A stretch of 64,000 bases of DNA from Sphingomonas_D zeicaulis (GTDB lineage: Bacteria; Pseudomonadota; Alphaproteobacteria; Sphingomonadales; Sphingomonadaceae), in contig NZ_JBNPXQ010000010.1 of the NCBI RefSeq assembly GCF_050433225.1, forward strand, positions 103,996 to 167,995. Reading direction: 5' to 3'. Under the pieces are notes generated by a model that did not search any database, was not told where the DNA came from, and saw nothing but the letters and a program-made list of their open reading frames with translations. Numbering within the stretch: position 1 is the first letter of the stretch; each line of letters begins with the position of its first letter. The translations under genes and the position numbers were made by a program. Below are positions 1 to 7,996 of this stretch, piece by piece.

Positions 1-2
1 CC

Positions 3-260
3 GTTGAACTCAGCTTTGTCGTAGACCTGATCGCTCACGCGGCGATCCAAGCTCTTCTCGCTCCGCCCGCGCAGTCGCATCATGACATGTGGCTCGCGCC
101 AGCGGCACGTATCGAGGCGAACGGCGGCATCTGGTCCCAAGCGCTCACCGATCCCGACAAGACCCTGGCGCGGGGCGGAAGATTGATGTCGCGAAGTTGG
201 CCCCACCAGCTTTGCACGGCTTGTGCGCTCAAAAATGATGACCTGATTGCGGCCGAGTGA
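3..260 (+). CDS. C-terminal end of an unrecognised protein (partial)
   Basis: An open frame enters from the left edge and stops with TGA at 258-260, giving 85 residues of a C-terminal region. The composition is protein-like, with several Trp and His and a late Cys-x2-Cys pair (CTAC). I do not recognise the family. It lies outside the 2.3-kb repeat that begins around 650. The N-terminus is missing from the window, so its size and function cannot be judged. Confidence 0.4.
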   Translation, partial: VELSFVVDLIAHAAIQALLAPPAQSHHDMWLAPAARIEANGGIWSQALTDPDKTLARGGRLMSRSWPHQLCTACALKNDDLIAAE

Positions 261-1009
261 CCCAATGCCTCAGCTCACTATGCCCGAAGACGGGCAAAGT
301 TCTGTCCTCAGTGTCGCACGACCGATGCGGGGTGGCGCCCACCTAAGGCGATATGCAGCTATCCTTGCCGTCTGGTGCTGGAGTGATTTGAGACGCCTGT
401 GCAAACGACCGCTTTTGGATTTCTACGTAGAAGCTGAACGACCGATTTTAGGGCGCCTTGGTGACGGTCCGGTTCACCGCAGTCCATCGGCAGGTTCTGT
501 CAGGAGCAGACGTTCGCGGTGGCTGAGTTGAACGACTAGGTCGGGGTCGGAAGCGGAATGTGAAGCCACGCTCATCAACAATGCTTGCGGCCCTAAATCT
601 CCTCGGCAGCGACGCCCTAACTGCGGGTGTTGAGTGAAAGAAGAGCAGGGGTACCGCCCGCCTCCGGCGTCGCGCTCTATGCTCCGGCAAGCCTGCGCAC
701 CGAGCCCCTGACGGGTCTCGGCCAGAGGTGACGATCGCTGGCGGATGAACCGGCTGTGCCGGTTGCGCGGACGCGGCATTGCCGCGGTGTTTGCTGATGG
801 CCTTTCCCGTCTCGCGGGTGCGGGCATCGCTCCCTCCTAGGCCCGTCACGGCCGCCCGCAAGCCTTATGGCTGCTCCACTGCGTTGCGCCCCGGCGGCTG
901 ACGCCTTGGGTGCGGGCCGCCGTTCGGGACGGGCCTTTCCGGTCCCTCTCGCCGCCCACCCCCGCATCCGGGGAAGGCCTGTTGGTGAGGGCGGAGAGGA
1001 GGTCAGGAC
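261..1009. other. Non-coding stretch upstream of the first ardC-like gene
   Basis: No convincing gene is visible. Positions 261-650 hold unremarkable sequence. From about 651 the DNA matches 22613 onward and forms the start of the 2.3-kb repeat, a GC-rich leader that ends with a strong ribosome binding site (GGAGAGGAGG, about 990-1000) before the ATG at 1010. The short open frames here overlap on both strands and look like chance frames in GC-rich DNA. Confidence 0.6.
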
Positions 1010-1969
1010 ATGCGATCGAATTCACGTCGTCATACTCGCGATCACGCCAAAGTGGCGCAACCTCAGCCGTCTCGCGTCAGCCTCTATGACGAGGTGACTG
1101 CGAAGATTGTACGCGAGCTTGAGGCGGGGCGTTTCCCTTGGGCGCAGCCTTGGGGAAGCGCCGGTGCCGCGGCCCCCGGTCTGCCGCGCAACGCACATAC
1201 CGGCCGCTGCTACAGTGGTGTCAACGTGCTGCTGCTGTGGGGTGCCGCGATCGAACATGGCCATTCCTCGCAAGGCTGGCTCACCTTCCGGCAGGCGCTG
1301 GAAGCAGGCGGCTCTGTTCGCAAGGGCGAGCGCGGTGTCACCGTCGTCTATGCCGATCGTTTCATTCCGAAGAGCGAGGCGGAACGCGCCACCCGCGAGG
1401 ATGAGGAGGCGCGGGCGGTACCGTTTCTCAAGCGCTTCACCGTTTTCAATGTCGCGCAGTGCGATGGCTTGCGCCCGGGACTGGCAACGGATCTAGCCCC
1501 GCTCCCCGAGCGTGAAATCGTACCGGTTGCGGAGGCGCTGATTGCGGCATCGGGTGCGGATTTCCGGGTTGGCGGCGACAAGGCATTCTATGTGCCGTCG
1601 GCCGATTTCGTGCAGGTGCCGCCGCAGCCCGCTTTCTTCGAGCAGATCAACTATTATCGGACCTGCCTGCACGAACTCACCCACTGGACGGGGCATGGAT
1701 CGCGGCTCGCGCGCGACTTTTCGGGCGGGTTCGGCAGCCAGCTCTATGCCCGCGAGGAACTGATCGCGGAGATGGGTTCCGCGTTCCTGTGCGCAGCGCT
1801 CGGCATCGTTCCGACTGTCCGCCACGCCGACTATCTCGCCTGCTGGCTCGAGCTGCTGCGCGAGGACAACCGGGCAATCTTTCGTGCCGCGAGCGCCGCC
1901 AGCAAGGCGGCCGATTTCCTGCTGGCGCACCATACGGGGCCGGCGGGTGAGGGGAGGGCGGCGGCATGA
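1010..1969 (+). CDS. ArdC-like antirestriction/zincin protein
   Basis: A 319-residue protein of the ArdC family (older name DUF1738): an N-terminal ssDNA-binding domain followed by a zincin-like metallopeptidase domain. The zinc site is visible: HELTH at residues 221-225 (His221, Glu222, His225), with a third-ligand candidate Glu254 in the downstream EELIAEMG segment. The start is fixed by GGAGAGGAGG just upstream. Plasmid ArdC proteins protect incoming single-stranded DNA from restriction, so a role in DNA establishment is likely but inferred. The gene is intact, unlike its copy at 22973. It overlaps the DUF2958 gene by ATGA, so the two are probably translationally coupled. Confidence 0.85.
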   Translation: MRSNSRRHTRDHAKVAQPQPSRVSLYDEVTAKIVRELEAGRFPWAQPWGSAGAAAPGLPRNAHTGRCYSGVNVLLLWGAAIEHGHSSQGWLTFRQALEAGGSVRKGERGVTVVYADRFIPKSEAERATREDEEARAVPFLKRFTVFNVAQCDGLRPGLATDLAPLPEREIVPVAEALIAASGADFRVGGDKAFYVPSADFVQVPPQPAFFEQINYYRTCLHELTHWTGHGSRLARDFSGGFGSQLYAREELIAEMGSAFLCAALGIVPTVRHADYLACWLELLREDNRAIFRAASAASKAADFLLAHHTGPAGEGRAAA

Positions 1970-2373
1970 TCGTTCTTCCCCTCGATGTTCGCCACAGGCT
2001 CCGCGCCAACCATGGTTTTCGTCGCACAGCGGAGATCAACGCTCGCCATGAACCCGACCCCCGACCGGCGCTCAAACTGTTCAATCCGCTGGGCGCGGCA
2101 ACGTGGCTGGCGAGCGAGCTGGCCGACGATGACGACACGCTTTTCGGCCTTGCCGACCTTGGTATCGGCTGCCCGGAACTGGGCTACTTCTCGCTGCGGG
2201 AGATCGCCAGCGTGAGGCTGCCGTTCGGGCTTGGCATTGAGCGCGATGCTGGCTTTGAGAGCTTCGCGCCAATGTCGCGCTGGGCCGAGCTGGCGCGCCT
2301 TCAAGGCTCAATTTCGGCGGCCGAAACTGTGCTTCGGGCCCACGCGAAATGGCGTGACGGAGGCACCGGATGA
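1966..2373 (+). CDS. DUF2958 family protein
   Basis: A 135-residue protein starting in the ATGA overlap with the ArdC-like gene. It has the features of DUF2958: a motif around LKLFNPLGAATWLASEL, an acidic DDDDTLFGLADLG segment and PELGYxSLREI. The biochemical role of this family is unknown; it is repeatedly found next to ArdC-type genes on mobile DNA. The second copy (23936-24280) stops after 114 residues, so the last ~21 residues here, where the copies differ, may be dispensable read-through into the repeat tail. Confidence 0.8.
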   Translation: MIVLPLDVRHRLRANHGFRRTAEINARHEPDPRPALKLFNPLGAATWLASELADDDDTLFGLADLGIGCPELGYFSLREIASVRLPFGLGIERDAGFESFAPMSRWAELARLQGSISAAETVLRAHAKWRDGGTG

Positions 2374-3185
2374 GACAGGTTGGTTCCCGCCAAAAATCGG
2401 GCGGGCGGCGCACGGCGCCGCCCGCGACGGTGTCCTCCGCGAACGCTGACGAGGAACTCCTTTGGTCCCCTCAAAACGGTGTGGCGCAATCTCCGGCAGG
2501 GTAAGAATGTTGGCGGCGAAGAGGGCGATCGGGAGTGCAGCTTGCGAAGCCGAGTTGCGGAACAGAGCGGCTCCATTTCAGCCTTCGATTGCCGTCAATA
2601 TCCCGACCCTCAGCAAGCCCTCGCCCGGCAAATAAATCCAAGAGTGGCGCCGTCCGGAAGCGGCTTTCGACCAACTTTCTGATCCTCGGAATGGACCTCG
2701 CGCGCGGCAGCAACATCCATCGGAACGAGTTTGCATGGTTTGATGCAGCTAAGTGCCTGACGGCAATGACGGTTTGACCCCAAGCTATGGCTATTTGCTT
2801 ACAAATCGCCTTTTTCCGGTGTTTTTCAGGCGCCGGATCGGCTATGAAATGCCCCTCGGGAAGCTGAAATTCGCCCCGAAATCAGCCCATTAGCAAGGAA
2901 CGCGCGATGTCCGAATTTGCTCAGAAAATGAGACACACCCAATGCTGTTGAAGACCGTTCGCACTGGATTGTAGTGGACCTTAATGAGGGTTGCGACCGC
3001 TATCGGTGGGCACCGAAGTTGCCAGCTACGGAAGCGGCCAAGCCGCTGGCTTCCAGTCCTATTTCGTCCAAATCGGATGATATTCCATCCCTTCGTCGCA
3101 TTTTGCGCGATAAGCCGTTTCAGCCGGCACGGGCTTGATCTATGCGCGATATCTGTTTGAGTGGGGACGGGGGTCTCTCCGAGTA
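2374..3185. other. Non-coding tail of repeat 1 and upstream region of the RTX operon
   Basis: Positions 2374-2945 are the conserved non-coding tail of the repeat, closely matched at 24281-24915. Positions 2946-3185 are unique and precede the exporter gene, so they probably hold its promoter; I see no clear -35/-10 pair. No convincing protein-coding gene is present. Confidence 0.55.
2886..2945 (-). repeat. Possible transposon-type terminus at the end of repeat 1
   Basis: Read on the minus strand, the repeat boundary begins GGGTGTGTCTCATTTTCTGA, a G-rich start followed by a CTCA/TGAG mini-palindrome. This is reminiscent of Tn3-family terminal inverted repeats. The same motif ends repeat 2 at 24856-24915. 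No opposite-orientation partner and no transposase gene were found here, so the assignment is tentative. Confidence 0.3.
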
Positions 3186-5363
3186 ATGGTGGTTGGTGCT
3201 CTTGAAGCGCCGGGCAGCGCCCGTGCGTCCGGAAATGGCTTAGATTCAGCACTCGCGAGCTTTGTATTGCTCGCCAAGTTCCTTGGCGTGCCCGCCGAAT
3301 CAGAGCAGATTATCCATGCCCGGGGCCGGGGCGAAGCGGCTTGGTCGTTGCCAGATCTGGCCCGAGCGGCCAAAGCGCTTGGCTTGATCGCTCGTATACG
3401 ACGCGCGGATATCAAGGTGTTGAGGAAGCTGCCGCTGCCGGTGATCGCACCGCTCATCGACGGTGACGCGGCGATACTACTGAAAATTGAAGATGGTGAC
3501 GGCGGCAGCCGTGTCCTTGTGCAGCGCGGATTGGCCGAGCGGCCTGAGCTCTGGGAGATTGCGGAATTTAGCGATCGCTTTGCAGGAAACGTACTGCTCC
3601 TTACGTCGCGCGAACGAATGGCAGGTGCAGCGCGCCCTTTTGACATCAGCTGGTTCATTCCCGCCCTCGTCAAGTACCGCAGACCACTGCGCGATGTCGT
3701 ACTCGCGTCGTTCTTCCTGCAGCTAATGGGGCTCGTGTCCCCGCTTTTCTTCCAGCTCGTGATTGACAAGGTGCTGGTTCATCAGTCCCTGTCGACACTG
3801 GATGTACTGGCGATCGGTCTTGCGGTCGTTTTGACATGGGAGACGGCCCTTTCCGGTCTGCGCAACTGGCTTTTCGCGCACTCGACAAATCGCGTCGATG
3901 CCGAGCTGTCCGCACGGCTGTTCCGTCACCTGCTCAACCTGCCACTCTCGTACTTCGAGTCGCGGAGAGTTGGCGACAGCGTCGCACGTGTTCGCGAACT
4001 TGAGCGAATCCGTGAATTCCTGACGTCGAACGCGGTCACGGTGGTGATCGACCTCTTCTTCACCATCGTCTTTTTCGCCATGATGTATCTCTACTCGCCA
4101 ATCCTGACGCTCATCGTTGCACTCTCGGTGCCGATTTATGCAGCGATCTCGGCACTAATCACGCCAGGGCTTCGCGCCCGGCTCGACGAGAAATTCCGTC
4201 GAGGGGCGGAGAACCAGGCATTCCTCGTGGAGACCGTGACCGGGATCGGCACGTTGAAAGCCATGGGGGTCGAGCCGCAGATGCGCGATCGGTGGGAGAA
4301 GCAGTTCGCCGGCTATACCAGCACGGGCTTCGGCGTCACGCAGCTCGCCAACTGGGGCAGCCACCTGATCCAGCTGGTTTCGAAGCTGACAACGGTCTTC
4401 ATTCTCTATTTCGGGGCCAAGGCGGTGATCGCAGGAGATATGACCGTTGGCGCGCTCGTGGCGTTCAACATGTTGAGCGGCAGGGTGGCAGCTCCGATCC
4501 TTCGCCTCTCGCAGCTCTGGCAAGATTTTCAGCAAGTTCGCATTTCGATCGATAGATTAGGCGATGTGCTGAACGCGCCGGCGGAGCCGGAGCATAATCC
4601 TAATCGTGCCAGTCTTCCGCCGATCGCGGGGGCCGTGACCTTCGATCGCGTTCGCTTCCGCTACCGCCCCGATGCCCCCGAGGCATTGCGCGGGGTTTCG
4701 ATCACGATCGCGCCGGGAGAGATGCTGGGAATTGTAGGCCCATCCGGCTCGGGCAAATCCACGCTCACCAAGCTCGTGCAACGGCTGTACGTTCCCGAGC
4801 AAGGGCGGGTCCTAGTGGATGGCGCCGACCTTGCCCTCGTCGATCCGGCCTGGCTCAGAAGGCAAATCGGTGTCGTGCTGCAGGAAAATATCCTCTTCAA
4901 CCGGACAGTTCGGGAGAATATCGCACTGAGCGATCCGACGATGCCGATGGAAAGAGTGATCGCGGCGGCCGAGATGGCCGGTGCGCACCAGTTCATCCTC
5001 GAACTGGCCCACGGATATGACACGATCATCGATGAGAGGGGAAACAATCTGTCGGGTGGGCAGCGCCAGCGCATGGCGATCGCGCGCGCTCTTATCGGCG
5101 ATCCACGAATCCTGATCCTCGATGAGGCGACTTCGGCTCTCGATGCTGAGAGCGAGGCGGTCATCCAGGCGAACTTGCGCCGGATCGCCCATGGGCGCAC
5201 GGTGATTGTGATCGCACACCGGTTGTCGGCCGTCCGGCAATGCCACCGGATCGTCACAGTGGAGGCCGGCGCGATCACGGAGGAAGGCACTCATGAAGCG
5301 CTTTTGCGGAAGGGCGGACGGTACGCGCAGCTATACACCTCCCAGATGGGGGCAGCGGCATGA
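3186..5363 (+). CDS. Type I secretion ABC transporter (HlyB-like), ATPase/permease
   Basis: A 725-residue inner-membrane exporter of the HlyB/LapB class. Order of domains: an N-terminal C39-like domain (about 1-130) lacking the catalytic Cys of true C39 peptidases, as in HlyB, so it should bind rather than cleave substrate; a transmembrane domain (about 150-430); and an ATPase domain with Walker A GPSGSGKST (~518), signature LSGGQRQRMAIARAL (~622) and Walker B ILILDEATSALD (~641). I prefer ATG 3186; an upstream in-frame TTG at 3135 adds 17 unlikely residues. It overlaps the adaptor gene by ATGA. Its substrate is presumably the RTX protein at 7997. Confidence 0.92.
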   Translation: MVVGALEAPGSARASGNGLDSALASFVLLAKFLGVPAESEQIIHARGRGEAAWSLPDLARAAKALGLIARIRRADIKVLRKLPLPVIAPLIDGDAAILLKIEDGDGGSRVLVQRGLAERPELWEIAEFSDRFAGNVLLLTSRERMAGAARPFDISWFIPALVKYRRPLRDVVLASFFLQLMGLVSPLFFQLVIDKVLVHQSLSTLDVLAIGLAVVLTWETALSGLRNWLFAHSTNRVDAELSARLFRHLLNLPLSYFESRRVGDSVARVRELERIREFLTSNAVTVVIDLFFTIVFFAMMYLYSPILTLIVALSVPIYAAISALITPGLRARLDEKFRRGAENQAFLVETVTGIGTLKAMGVEPQMRDRWEKQFAGYTSTGFGVTQLANWGSHLIQLVSKLTTVFILYFGAKAVIAGDMTVGALVAFNMLSGRVAAPILRLSQLWQDFQQVRISIDRLGDVLNAPAEPEHNPNRASLPPIAGAVTFDRVRFRYRPDAPEALRGVSITIAPGEMLGIVGPSGSGKSTLTKLVQRLYVPEQGRVLVDGADLALVDPAWLRRQIGVVLQENILFNRTVRENIALSDPTMPMERVIAAAEMAGAHQFILELAHGYDTIIDERGNNLSGGQRQRMAIARALIGDPRILILDEATSALDAESEAVIQANLRRIAHGRTVIVIAHRLSAVRQCHRIVTVEAGAITEEGTHEALLRKGGRYAQLYTSQMGAAA

Positions 5364-6817
5364 CACTCGACGAGCGACTACCGGCCTTGTCGCGTCACTG
5401 GAGGATACTGCGCGAGGCATGGCGATTGCAAAACGCGGCCGATGCCGTCGCAAAGCCTCGCAGCGATCATGAGTTCCTTCCGGCTGCGCTGGAGATCATG
5501 GAAAAGCCCCCGAGTCCCGCGGTACGTATTCTGCTGCTTGGGCTCTGTGGCCTTTTCACCGTTGCTTTGGCGTGGTCCATCGTCGGCAAGGTCGATGTCG
5601 TTGCCGTGGCGCTGGGCAAGATCGTCCCATCCGGTAACGTGAAGCTAATCCAGCCGATCGAAATCGGTTCGGTCCGCGCAATTCACGTGAAGAACGGGCA
5701 GCATGTCGTAGCAGGTCAGTTGCTGATCGAGCTGGATCCAACGATAGCGGGCGCCGACGAGGCGCAAGCCGCGCAGAGCCGCCTTTCAGCAGAAATCGCA
5801 AGGGCACGAAACGACGCGTTGCTCAGTTACTTCGCCGGCCGCCCCGCCCTCTTCACAGCGCCGCCAGGAACGCCTCAAGACGTACAGCGCTCGCAAATTC
5901 AGTTTGTGAATGCGCACATCGGCGAATATGAGGCGCAGCGGGCAAGCCTTATCCAGCAGCGAGCGGAGCGCGCTGCGGAACTGGCCTCTGCAGAAGCCGA
6001 GATGGCAAAGCTAAGGCAAACGCTGCCTTATGTCGAACGCCAACTTGCCGCTCGAAAGGAGTTGAGCGATCGGGGCTATTTCTCAAAAATACGATTGCTG
6101 GAATACGAGCAGTTACTCGTTGAGCACATGCGTAACATCGATGTTCACGCGGCAGCCGCCGAGAAAGCCAAGGCTGCGGGAGGAGCCCTCGATGCAGAGC
6201 TAGCAAGATTGCGCCAAAGCTTCGCCAAGGCGGCTGTCAATGAACTGACGGACGCGATCGATAAATCAAATCTAGCAGCCGAAGACCTTCGTAAGTCGGC
6301 ACGGCGCCGACAATTCCAGATGCTTCGAGCGCCTGTCAGCGGGACGATCCAGCAGCTCTCAATTGCGACAATTGGAGGCGTTGTCCAGCCCGCGCAACCA
6401 CTGATGGTAATCGTTCCGGACGATGCCACCGTCGACGTGGAGGCACAGATTCTGAATAAAGATATAGGATTTGTGCGCGAAGGCCAACCGGTCCGTCTAA
6501 AGGTCGAGGCATTCAATTTCACTGATTATGGCACGATCGAAGGGGTAGTCGAGTCAATTAGTCGCGACGCAGTCGAGGGCTCCGGCCCGGATGCATCGCG
6601 CCTCGAATCGCCAAGTGCGCAGCGGCCTAATGCTGGACCGAAATATGCGGCGCGCATCAAATTGCGGAGGCACGTTATCCGGATTGATGGAAAAGATCGG
6701 CTGCTCGGCCCGGGATTGGCAGTGCAGGCAGAGATCAAGACCAGCGAGCGCCGTATAATTCAATACCTCCTAAGTCCCATAGCACAAGCAGTCGATGAAG
6801 CAGGGAGAGAGCGATGA
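5360..6817 (+). CDS. Type I secretion membrane-fusion protein (HlyD family)
   Basis: A 485-residue periplasmic adaptor that should link the ABC exporter to an outer-membrane TolC-like channel. It has a cytoplasmic N-terminus, one transmembrane helix (about 54-75, RILLLGLCG onward), a lipoyl/barrel-sandwich half-motif (about 90-125), a long Ala/Glu/Arg-rich coiled coil (about 140-320), the second lipoyl half starting at LRAPVSGTIQQL and a C-terminal beta-barrel. It starts inside the exporter's stop codon and ends inside the next gene's start (ATGA at 6814-6817), so three genes are translationally coupled. No TolC gene is present in the window. Confidence 0.9.
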   Translation: MTLDERLPALSRHWRILREAWRLQNAADAVAKPRSDHEFLPAALEIMEKPPSPAVRILLLGLCGLFTVALAWSIVGKVDVVAVALGKIVPSGNVKLIQPIEIGSVRAIHVKNGQHVVAGQLLIELDPTIAGADEAQAAQSRLSAEIARARNDALLSYFAGRPALFTAPPGTPQDVQRSQIQFVNAHIGEYEAQRASLIQQRAERAAELASAEAEMAKLRQTLPYVERQLAARKELSDRGYFSKIRLLEYEQLLVEHMRNIDVHAAAAEKAKAAGGALDAELARLRQSFAKAAVNELTDAIDKSNLAAEDLRKSARRRQFQMLRAPVSGTIQQLSIATIGGVVQPAQPLMVIVPDDATVDVEAQILNKDIGFVREGQPVRLKVEAFNFTDYGTIEGVVESISRDAVEGSGPDASRLESPSAQRPNAGPKYAARIKLRRHVIRIDGKDRLLGPGLAVQAEIKTSERRIIQYLLSPIAQAVDEAGRER

Positions 6818-7269
6818 AGGGCACCTCTACCAAGCGCTGTGCGAATCCTATGCTAATATTGCATCTCGTGCTCCTGGCACCTTCCTGTGCGGTGCCGAAC
6901 TCATACTACGGAATTCAACTGGATAAGAAGGACCTCGATTTCGAGCTGCGCAGTATGGCGCGGGCGGCTCAAGCGGGAGATAAACTCTCGCAACTCTACT
7001 TGGGCGCCGAATTTGAAACGGGGCGCCGCGTCAAATGCAATCGGCACTCAGCGCTCTCGCTGTACAAACAAGCGGCGTCGACTAGCACGCAAACAATTTG
7101 GACTGCTAGGCCGCATAAAAGCGGGTCTTCGCAACCAGCAAGCTCAAGCTTCCGACAAGACTCGGTTATGCCCGGCCTGACAGTGGCGAGGACGAAATAT
7201 CTCGCTTTGCGAAAAAGTCCGAACGCTTGCTCAAGAACTATATCAGAGGTGGGGGCTTCAGGCCGATGA
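6814..7269 (+). CDS. Sel1-like small exported protein
   Basis: A 151-residue protein with an N-terminal hydrophobic segment ending near LAPSC, possibly a lipoprotein signal although the lipobox is imperfect. One Sel1-type repeat is readable: MARAAQAGDKLSQLYLGAEF followed by ETGRRV and the ALSLYKQAA helix. The C-terminal VMPGLTVARTKYLALRK matches the usual end of such proteins, so I see no frameshift. Both ends are coupled by ATGA overlaps to the adaptor and to the next lipoprotein. Sel1 repeats mediate protein-protein contacts; an accessory role in export or surface display of the RTX protein is inferred only from position. Confidence 0.6.
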   Translation: MKGTSTKRCANPMLILHLVLLAPSCAVPNSYYGIQLDKKDLDFELRSMARAAQAGDKLSQLYLGAEFETGRRVKCNRHSALSLYKQAASTSTQTIWTARPHKSGSSQPASSSFRQDSVMPGLTVARTKYLALRKSPNACSRTISEVGASGR

Positions 7270-7985
7270 TAACCAAAAAACGTCGTCTGATCTCTCGCCT
7301 GATAGTTGGAATAGGCGTCTGCTGCGTCGTTTCTTGCTCAAAGGTACCAGATTCGGCCAACTCTAGATCTGAGTCCGATCCATCAGCCGATCCAGATCGG
7401 ATATGTATCAGCATATCAGGCACAACATATTGCTTCAAGCGTAGCCATGTCAGGGCTTTTGACGCGGACGTTCAGCCACATGGCGTAAGTATCCGTGTCC
7501 CAAATACCGACCCGCGCCTTATCGATTGTGATGCTGGCTTTAACAGCGGCAATAGGCGTGCGGGCTTTCCTCCGACTATTCTTGCGCGTGCCTCCGCTGA
7601 GCAGTTTACGCACGAAAGTGGGGCGAGAAATGGCGTTGAGCAGTACTACTGGATCGTTCGCAAAAACTATATCAGCGATCAACATGGCCGTCAGCGCGAT
7701 GCGGATGTCATGCGTCATATTGACCCGTCTCTTCGGTGTACTACTTTGAATGACAAGTATAGCTCAGATCCTAGTATAATGTGCATGAACAAAGATCCGG
7801 TATATAACGATCAATCTGCCCTTCTTGAATGCGGCAGCGACCTCCGGGTCCCGCACCCCTCATGCAAGTACGATATGTTTGAGCAAGATGTTCACATAAC
7901 AGTTTACTTTGATAAGCAGTGCCTTCCGAGTTTGGCAATCATTCGCGCTCAAATGAGCGCCTATGTTGCCGAAGCGCGCCGTTAA
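7266..7985 (+). CDS. Predicted lipoprotein of unknown function in the RTX operon
   Basis: A 239-residue protein starting at ATG 7266 within the upstream stop codon. It opens with a positively charged MITKKRR stretch, a hydrophobic core (LIVGIGVC) and a good lipobox (CVVSC), so it should be a lipoprotein. The mature part contains about eight Cys, suggesting disulphides and a periplasmic or surface location. I do not recognise a family. An earlier in-frame start at 7227 is less likely because it would bury the signal peptide. Composition is noticeably more AT-rich than the flanking genes. It lies 11 bp before the giant RTX gene. Confidence 0.65.
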   Translation: MITKKRRLISRLIVGIGVCCVVSCSKVPDSANSRSESDPSADPDRICISISGTTYCFKRSHVRAFDADVQPHGVSIRVPNTDPRLIDCDAGFNSGNRRAGFPPTILARASAEQFTHESGARNGVEQYYWIVRKNYISDQHGRQRDADVMRHIDPSLRCTTLNDKYSSDPSIMCMNKDPVYNDQSALLECGSDLRVPHPSCKYDMFEQDVHITVYFDKQCLPSLAIIRAQMSAYVAEARR

Positions 7986-7996
7986 TTGGGGGATAT

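Larger units (their letters stand above)
651..2945 (+). repeat. 2.3-kb direct repeat, copy 1 (ardC-like + DUF2958 unit)
   Basis: By eye this segment aligns almost base for base with 22613-24915 in the same orientation. Most differences are single substitutions plus a few small indels. Similarity starts at the GC-rich leader and stops abruptly after the motif ending AATGC at 2941-2945. The copy includes an ArdC-like gene, a DUF2958 gene and about 570 bp of non-coding tail. The two copies bracket the whole RTX/type I secretion locus. Exact identity was not computed. Confidence 0.9.

Noticed and set aside
6814..7269. Possible frameshift in the Sel1-like gene
   Set aside because: The C-terminal part in the same frame matches the usual end of such proteins and keeps an ATGA overlap with the next gene.
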